Source: Flavobacterium sp. TR2 (GTDB lineage Bacteria > Bacteroidota > Bacteroidia > Flavobacteriales > Flavobacteriaceae). Taken from it: a stretch of DNA of 64,000 nucleotides. The position numbers and the translations under genes were made by a program. Shown in pieces: positions 58,810 through 64,000 of the stretch (position 1 is the stretch's first letter; every line of letters starts with the position of its first letter). Location of the stretch: positions 1,674,001 through 1,738,000 of the forward strand of contig NZ_CP104307.1 in the NCBI RefSeq assembly GCF_025252405.1. The letters are read 5' to 3'. The notes below the pieces were generated by a model, which was not told the DNA's origin, made no database searches, and saw only the letters and a program-made list of their open reading frames with translations.

Positions 58810-59634
58810 TTAGATTTTTAATGTAATAACAGGTTTGACAGCGTGATTAACCAGTCCTTCGCTTATGCTTCCGTTAAAAAAGTGAGCAAAACCAGTTCTG
58901 CCATGTGTGCACATTCCAATTACATCTGCGTCTATTTTATTAGAGAAATTAATAATTCCTTTTTCAATATTGGTGTCGTTATAGATTTGCGTGGTGTAAT
59001 TGGTGATATTGAATTCGCTAACAAAATCGCTCATTGCTTTTTCGCTTACGTGAGTTGGTTTAAAGCTGTTAGGCGTGCAAATGGTTACTAAATGTAGTTT
59101 TGAATCAAATAATTTGGTGAAGTTTAAAAGTTTTACAAATGGTTTTTTTGCTTCTTCTGAAAAATCAGATGCAAAAACAATGTTGGATGCATTAAAATTT
59201 GGAATATTTTTCTTGATGACTAAAACAGGTATTTCTGAGTTTCTGACCACTTTTTCTGTGTTAGAGCCTAATAGTAATTCTTCAACCCCAGAAGAGCCAT
59301 GAGATCCCATGACAATTAGGTTAATGTCATAATCTTTGCTTATTTGCGTAATGCCGTGTATAGGCTTGTCCATTTTTACAATTTCAGTTACCGGAATTCC
59401 TTCTAGATATTCTCTAGAGGCAACTTCGTCTAGTGTTTCGTTTGCTTTCTTCATAAAAAGCATAGTTTCAGGAATGCTGGTTCCGCCCATTATAGCATCA
59501 TTCGATTGCTGTGGCAATTCGAGCATATGAAGAAGAATGATTTCAGAATTGTTCTTTTTTGCGATTTGGGCCGCAACTCTTAGAGCGTCTTCTGCGTGTT
59601 CTGAGAAGTCGGTAGGTACTAAAATTCGTTTCAT
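58810..59634 (-). CDS. tandem-domain universal stress protein
   Basis: A 274-residue protein with two UspA domains (about 1-143 and 148-274). ATP-binding loops are GSHGSSGVEELLLGSNTEKV in the first and GMCTHGRTGFAHFFNGSISEG in the second (landmarks), both of the G-2x-G-9x-G(S/T) type. Such proteins are induced under growth arrest or stress. It is divergent from the rimP operon. Confidence 0.95.
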   Translation of the reverse strand: MKRILVPTDFSEHAEDALRVAAQIAKKNNSEIILLHMLELPQQSNDAIMGGTSIPETMLFMKKANETLDEVASREYLEGIPVTEIVKMDKPIHGITQISKDYDINLIVMGSHGSSGVEELLLGSNTEKVVRNSEIPVLVIKKNIPNFNASNIVFASDFSEEAKKPFVKLLNFTKLFDSKLHLVTICTPNSFKPTHVSEKAMSDFVSEFNITNYTTQIYNDTNIEKGIINFSNKIDADVIGMCTHGRTGFAHFFNGSISEGLVNHAVKPVITLKI

Positions 59635-59718
59635 GATTTTGAGGGTTAAAAATTATGAATAAGTCTGCATTTTAATGCTATATAAAGATAAGAAATTATT
59701 TTAGAGCAATCAATTATA

Positions 59719-59747
59719 TTTGATTTATAAAAAAAACACTATATTTG
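59719..59747 (+). promoter_or_regulatory. promoter of rimP-nusA-infB
   Basis: TTTG (59719-59722), 17 bases, TATATTTG (59740-59747), giving a leader of about 55 bases before the rimP start. Confidence 0.75.
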
Positions 59748-59775
59748 CACTGTTATTTATTAAAATCTAAATAAT

Positions 59776-59801
59776 GAGGGGACTAAGTGTCCCCTCTTTT
59801 T
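59776..59801 (+). terminator. terminator-like hairpin in the rimP-nusA-infB leader
   Basis: GAGGGGAC (59776-59783) pairs perfectly with GTCCCCTC (59789-59796) around TAAGT, followed by five T. This is a textbook intrinsic-terminator shape between the promoter and the first gene, 9 bases before the rimP ATG, and so a probable attenuator. Confidence 0.75.
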
Positions 59802-59809
59802 ATAAAATT

Positions 59810-60274
59810 ATGACATTCAAAGAAAAAGTAAACGGATTAATTACGGAAGCCCTTCTGGAAAAACCATCAATCTTTTTGGTTGATCTGGCTGTTTCGGATT
59901 CTTTTAAAATTAGTGTCGGTTTAGACGGAGATAATGGAGTGGCGCTGCAAGACTGTATCGATATTAGTCGTGCAATCGAAAATAATCTGGATCGTGAAGA
60001 ACAGGATTTTTCGCTTGAAGTAGCATCGGTTGGAGTAGGGACACCTCTGAAAATGGTAAGACAATACAAGAAAAATGTTGGTAGAACGTTGATTGTTACC
60101 ACAAATACAGAAAAAATAGAAGCAGAATTGGTAGAAGCTAATGATGTTTTCATAATTTTGTCTTGGAAAGCAAGAGAACCGAAAAAAGTAGGAAAAGGAA
60201 AAGAAACAGTTCAAAAAGAGCAACAAATACCTTATACAGAAATTAAAGAGGCAGTTGTTACGGTAACATTTTAA
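59810..60274 (+). CDS. rimP: ribosome maturation factor RimP
   Basis: A 154-residue RimP, needed for 30S subunit maturation. [34 protein letters not shown] (landmark, about 20-60) and [12 protein letters not shown] correspond to the N-terminal domain, and the C-terminal SH3-like part carries the [10 protein letters not shown] end. I start at ATG 59810 (MTFKEKVN). An in-frame ATG at 59774 lies in the leader hairpin and would add 12 odd residues. nusA follows after 19 bases. Confidence 0.95.
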   Translation: MTFKEKVNGLITEALLEKPSIFLVDLAVSDSFKISVGLDGDNGVALQDCIDISRAIENNLDREEQDFSLEVASVGVGTPLKMVRQYKKNVGRTLIVTTNTEKIEAELVEANDVFIILSWKAREPKKVGKGKETVQKEQQIPYTEIKEAVVTVTF

Positions 60275-60293
60275 TTTTAATTAAAAAATTCGC

Positions 60294-61547
60294 ATGGAAA
60301 ATTTAGCATTAATCGATTCATTCTCAGAGTTTAAAGATAATAAACTTATTGATCGTGTAACGCTTATGGCAATTTTAGAGGACGTATTTAGAAATGCATT
60401 AAAGAAAAAATACGGTTCAGATGAAAATTTCGATATCATTATAAATCCTGATAAAGGCGATATGGAAATCTGGAGAAGAAGAGTAATTGTTGCTGATGAG
60501 GATCTTGATTTTGAAAATGAGGAAATTACATTGACTGAAGCAAGAAAAATTGAGGCGGATTTTGAAATTGGTGAAGAAGTTTCTGAAGAAGTAAAATTGA
60601 TTGATTTAGGAAGAAGAGCTATCTTAGCGCTTCGTCAGAATTTAATATCTAAAATTCACGAACACGATAATACCAATCTTTACAAACAATTTAAAGATAT
60701 TATCGGTGATATTTATACAGCTGAAGTGCATCACGTACGTCCAAGAGTAGTTATCTTAGTTGATGATGAAGGAAATGAAATTGTGCTTCCAAAAGAAAAA
60801 CAAATTCCATCAGATTTCTTCCGTAAAGGGGATAATGTTCGTGGAATTATTGAAAGCGTAGAATTAAAAGGGAACAAACCTCAGATTATTATGTCTAGAA
60901 CTTCAGAAAAGTTCTTAGAAAAATTATTTGAGCAAGAAATTCCAGAAGTTTTCGACGGACTAATTACAGTGAAAAATGTAGTTCGTATTCCAGGAGAAAA
61001 AGCAAAAGTTGCTGTTGATTCTTATGATGACAGAATTGATCCAGTTGGAGCTTGCGTGGGAATGAAAGGTTCTCGTATTCATGGAATTGTTCGTGAGCTA
61101 GGAAATGAAAATATTGATGTAATCAATTATACAAACAATATTCAATTATTTATTACAAGAGCATTAAGCCCTGCAAAAGTTTCTTCTATTAAAATTGACG
61201 AAGAGAGCAAAAGAGCTGAAGTTTTCTTGAAATTGGAAGAAGTTTCTAAAGCAATTGGTAGAGGTGGTCACAACATTAAATTGGCAGGTCAGTTGACAGG
61301 TTATGAATTAGATGTTATCCGTGAAGGAGATGTTGCCGGAACCGTTGCAGATGAAGACGATGTTGAATTGACAGAGTTCTCAGATGAAATCGAAGAGTGG
61401 GTAATTGAAGAGTTTGCAAAAATAGGTTTAGATACTGCAAAAAGTATCTTGAAACACGACGTAGAAGATTTAGTAAGAAGAACAGACTTAGAAGAGGAAA
61501 CAATTCTAGATGTTATGAAGATACTAAAAGAAGAGTTTGATAGTTAA
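60294..61547 (+). CDS. nusA: transcription factor NusA
   Basis: A 417-residue NusA that governs pausing, termination and antitermination. It has the N-terminal polymerase-binding domain (about 1-130), an S1 domain (PSDFFRKGDNVRGIIESVELKG), and KH domains with RIDPVGACVGMKGSRIHGIVRELGNE (landmark) and GRGGHNIKLAGQLTGYELDVI. Between infB and rimP it occupies the standard place. Confidence 0.97.
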   Translation: MENLALIDSFSEFKDNKLIDRVTLMAILEDVFRNALKKKYGSDENFDIIINPDKGDMEIWRRRVIVADEDLDFENEEITLTEARKIEADFEIGEEVSEEVKLIDLGRRAILALRQNLISKIHEHDNTNLYKQFKDIIGDIYTAEVHHVRPRVVILVDDEGNEIVLPKEKQIPSDFFRKGDNVRGIIESVELKGNKPQIIMSRTSEKFLEKLFEQEIPEVFDGLITVKNVVRIPGEKAKVAVDSYDDRIDPVGACVGMKGSRIHGIVRELGNENIDVINYTNNIQLFITRALSPAKVSSIKIDEESKRAEVFLKLEEVSKAIGRGGHNIKLAGQLTGYELDVIREGDVAGTVADEDDVELTEFSDEIEEWVIEEFAKIGLDTAKSILKHDVEDLVRRTDLEEETILDVMKILKEEFDS

Positions 61548-61606
61548 GCAATAGGCTTGCATCTGCTCTAACAACACAACGAAAAAGGTAATAATAAAAA
61601 GGTTAT

Positions 61607-64000
61607 ATGTCTGAAGAGAGAGTAATAAGAATAAACAAGGTTTTAAGGGAATTAAATATTTCGTTAGAAAGAGCTGTAGATTATCTAAAAGATAAAGGAA
61701 TTGCTATTGATGCAAATCCTAATGCAAAAATTTCTGATAGCGAGTTTAATATCCTTCAAAGCCAATTTGCGGGCGATAAGGGGAATAAGGAGGCTTCTAA
61801 AGAGGTTGGAGAAGAAAAAAGAAAGGAAAAAGAAGCATTGCGTGTAGAGCGTGAGAAAGAAATTGAAGACAAACGCAGACAAGAAGAAGAGCGTCAAAAA
61901 CAGCAAGAAATAATTAAAGCAAGAGCAGTTGTTTCGGGACCTGTACAAGTTGGTAAAATTGACTTGAATCCAAAAAAACCTGCGATTACTCCTTCTGAGG
62001 AAGCAGCCAAGGTTGAAGAGCCAAAAGTTGCTGCTGCTCCAGTGCAGCCAGAAAAACCTGTTCAAAATGAAACAGTAAAATCTGAACCAGTTGTTTCAAC
62101 TCCTGTTTCTGAAACAAAAAAAGAAGAACCTATTATTACTGAGAAAAAAGAAGTTAAAGCAGAGTCTAAAGTTGCTCAGGAGCCTATCGTGTCTACTGAT
62201 CCAACAACTTCAGAGGAAACTATTACGACTCAATATCAAAAGCTTACAGGAACTACTCTTACAGGTCAGACAATTGATTTATCTCAGTTTAATAAACCTA
62301 AGAAAAAGAAAGAAGATCCTAAAGCTGCTCAGAATAAACCTGGAGCTCCTGGAGTCGGGAATAATAATAACGCAAATAAAAATAAGCGTAAAAGAATTGG
62401 TCCTAAACCAGGTACGCCTGGTGCGCCAAAACCTGCAACAGGTAATGCGCCTGGAACTCCAAATCCAAATAAGCCAGCTCAAAATAACAATGGAGGAGGT
62501 TTTAATGCTAACAGAAGCCAAAGACCTGGTTTTGTAAAAGGAAACCGCCCTGCAATTGTGGCTAAAGTGGAGCCAACAGAAGAAGAAGTAAAAAACCAAA
62601 TTAGAGAAACTCTTGAAAAACTTCAAGGTAAAGGAGGAAAATCTAAAGCGGCAAAATATAGAAGAGATAAAAGAGAAACACACCGTCAAAAATCTGACGA
62701 TGAGCAAAGAGCTCTTGACGAAGGAAGTAAAACGATTAAAGTTACCGAATTTGTTACTGTAGGTGAAATTGCTATCATGATGGATGTGCCGATTACTAAA
62801 GTAATTGGAACTTGTATGTCTCTTGGTATCATGGTTACCATGAACCAGCGTCTAGATGCTGAAACATTAACTATTGTAGCTGACGAGTTTGGTTATGATG
62901 TTGAATTCATTACGGTAGATATTGAAGAAGCAATAGAGGTTGTAGAAGATAAAGAAGAAGATTTAGTAACAAGAGCGCCAATTGTGACGGTAATGGGGCA
63001 CGTTGACCACGGTAAAACATCTTTACTGGATTATATCCGTAAAGAAAATGTAATTGCAGGTGAGTCAGGAGGTATTACTCAGCACATTGGAGCGTATGGA
63101 GTTACATTGGATAACGGACAAAAAATTGCATTCTTGGATACTCCAGGTCACGAGGCGTTTACAGCGATGCGTGCACGTGGAGCTCAAGTTACAGATATTG
63201 CAATTATTGTAGTTGCGGCAGATGATGATATCATGCCACAGACAAAAGAGGCAATTTCTCACGCACAAGCTGCGGGAGTGCCAATTATATTTGCAATCAA
63301 TAAAATTGATAAACCAAACGCAAACGTTGATAAGATTAAAGAACGTTTGGCTGGTATGAATTTACTTGTTGAAGATTGGGGTGGAAAAATTCAGTCGCAT
63401 GATATTTCTGCGAAAGTCGGAACAGGGGTTAAAGAATTATTGGAGAAAGTTTTATTAGAAGCGGAGATTTTAGATCTAAAAGCAAATCCAAATAAAGCGG
63501 CTCAAGGAACTGTTGTTGAGGCTTATTTAGATAAAGGAAAAGGATATGTTTCTACAATTTTAGTACAACAAGGTACTTTGAAAATTGGAGATTATATGCT
63601 TGCTGGTAAGCATCATGGTAAAGTGAAAGCAATGCATGACGAAAGAGGGCATACAGTTTTATCAGCTGGTCCTTCGACTCCTGTATCAGTTTTAGGTTTA
63701 GATGGGGCTCCAACAGCTGGTGATAAGTTCAATGTGTTTGAAGACGAAAAAGAAGCAAAACAAATTGCATCTAAACGTTCTCAATTAATGCGTGAACAAT
63801 CTGTTCGTACGCAAAGACATATTACCCTTGACGAAATTGGACGTCGTATTGCTCTTGGTCAGTTTAAAGAATTAAATGTAATTCTTAAAGGAGACGTGGA
63901 TGGTTCTGTTGAAGCATTATCAGATTCGTTCTCTAAACTTTCTACAGAAGAAGTTCAAATCAATATTATTCACAAAGGTGTTGGTGCGATTACAGAAACC
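61607..64000 (+). CDS. infB: translation initiation factor IF-2 (partial, runs off the window)
   Basis: The open frame from ATG 61607 ([11 protein letters not shown]) continues through the right edge, 798 codons without a stop. The first about 400 residues are low-complexity Lys/Glu/Pro/Asn-rich linker. The GTPase domain begins near residue 460 with G1 GHVDHGKTS, then G3 DTPGHEAF and G4 NKID. The N-terminal [23 protein letters not shown] is the IF2N domain. It positions fMet-tRNA on the 30S subunit. The C-terminal domains are missing only because the window ends. Confidence 0.97.
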   Translation, partial: MSEERVIRINKVLRELNISLERAVDYLKDKGIAIDANPNAKISDSEFNILQSQFAGDKGNKEASKEVGEEKRKEKEALRVEREKEIEDKRRQEEERQKQQEIIKARAVVSGPVQVGKIDLNPKKPAITPSEEAAKVEEPKVAAAPVQPEKPVQNETVKSEPVVSTPVSETKKEEPIITEKKEVKAESKVAQEPIVSTDPTTSEETITTQYQKLTGTTLTGQTIDLSQFNKPKKKKEDPKAAQNKPGAPGVGNNNNANKNKRKRIGPKPGTPGAPKPATGNAPGTPNPNKPAQNNNGGGFNANRSQRPGFVKGNRPAIVAKVEPTEEEVKNQIRETLEKLQGKGGKSKAAKYRRDKRETHRQKSDDEQRALDEGSKTIKVTEFVTVGEIAIMMDVPITKVIGTCMSLGIMVTMNQRLDAETLTIVADEFGYDVEFITVDIEEAIEVVEDKEEDLVTRAPIVTVMGHVDHGKTSLLDYIRKENVIAGESGGITQHIGAYGVTLDNGQKIAFLDTPGHEAFTAMRARGAQVTDIAIIVVAADDDIMPQTKEAISHAQAAGVPIIFAINKIDKPNANVDKIKERLAGMNLLVEDWGGKIQSHDISAKVGTGVKELLEKVLLEAEILDLKANPNKAAQGTVVEAYLDKGKGYVSTILVQQGTLKIGDYMLAGKHHGKVKAMHDERGHTVLSAGPSTPVSVLGLDGAPTAGDKFNVFEDEKEAKQIASKRSQLMREQSVRTQRHITLDEIGRRIALGQFKELNVILKGDVDGSVEALSDSFSKLSTEEVQINIIHKGVGAITET

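Noticed and set aside
61685..62707. Long open frames on both strands within infB
   Set aside because: They mirror the low-complexity Lys/Glu-rich linker of IF-2 in other frames. The infB frame itself is open through 64000 and carries the GTPase motifs.

Overview
The window looks like chromosomal DNA of a Flavobacterium-type Bacteroidota. It is AT-rich and its promoters match the Bacteroidota consensus (TTTG, 17-23 bases, TAnnTTTG). It carries DUF2723, DUF3127 and DUF4301 proteins, a geranylgeranylglyceryl-phosphate synthase of the bacterial type, and a TonB receptor under a TPP riboswitch. It is mostly core genome: no prophage, insertion sequence, CRISPR array or integrase is visible. Intergenic gaps are unusually rich in short dispersed, palindromic and tandem repeats.

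Layout. 0-4.3 kb: alkylation-damage cluster (AlkB-type dioxygenase, stand-alone Ada zinc-domain protein, second 2OG-Fe(II) oxygenase, SDR, AraC-MGMT protein). 4.3-9.1 kb: acetyltransferase, Fic protein with an operator-like palindrome at its start, SMR pump, Cys-rich small protein, patatin/outer-membrane-barrel protein. 9.3-13.8 kb: adenosylhomocysteinase, phosphopantetheinyl transferase, a Crp/Fnr - membrane protein - truncated haemoglobin module, GGGP synthase. 13.8-19.8 kb: PnuC transporter, NadR-like kinase fused to DUF4301, ArfB, then a TPP riboswitch and a thiamin-type TonB receptor, and a Rieske-fold lipoprotein. 19.9-25.2 kb: greA, HIT, histidine kinase, flavin reductase, DUF3127, aat, MOSC. 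25.2-32.4 kb: an eight-gene thiamin biosynthesis run (thiS-C-tenI-like-D-E-G-H-F) behind a second TPP riboswitch. 32.4-36.6 kb: tag, lipoprotein, queuosine-precursor transporter, M3 peptidase. 36.7-39.7 kb: rplM-rpsI-rpsB-tsf. 39.8-43.8 kb: two Tat-type ferritin-like proteins, LacI regulator, secreted unknown. 43.9-46.8 kb: polA. 47.0-49.9 kb: a two-component system flanked by two small exported Lys/Ala-rich proteins. 50-55.6 kb: phosphoesterase, cysteine-free thioredoxin fold, deacetylase, DUF2723 protein. 55.8-56.1 kb: two identical tRNA-Gln genes in a 180-bp tandem duplication. 56.3-59.6 kb: AraC regulator, aldehyde dehydrogenase, Usp. 59.7-64 kb: rimP-nusA-infB (infB runs off the window).

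The most interesting signals are regulatory and were read directly from the bases. (1) The two small Lys/Ala-rich exported proteins beside the two-component system have matching promoters: the direct repeat CTTCAT-N5-CTTCAT lies at identical distances from a TAnnTTTG box and from the start codon. This suggests one small regulon resembling, by analogy only, the RstA-Asr acid-shock pair of enterobacteria. (2) A 16-bp motif at the same position upstream of both the AraC-MGMT (Ada-like) gene and the SDR gene looks like an Ada-type operator in an organism whose Ada zinc domain is a separate protein. (3) A perfect FNR-like palindrome is centred near -43 of the truncated-haemoglobin operon next to a Crp/Fnr gene. 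(4) A perfect 24-bp palindrome fills the leader of a class II Fic gene with its own winged-helix domain. (5) Terminator-like hairpins sit in the leaders of two transcription-factor loci, greA and rimP-nusA-infB.
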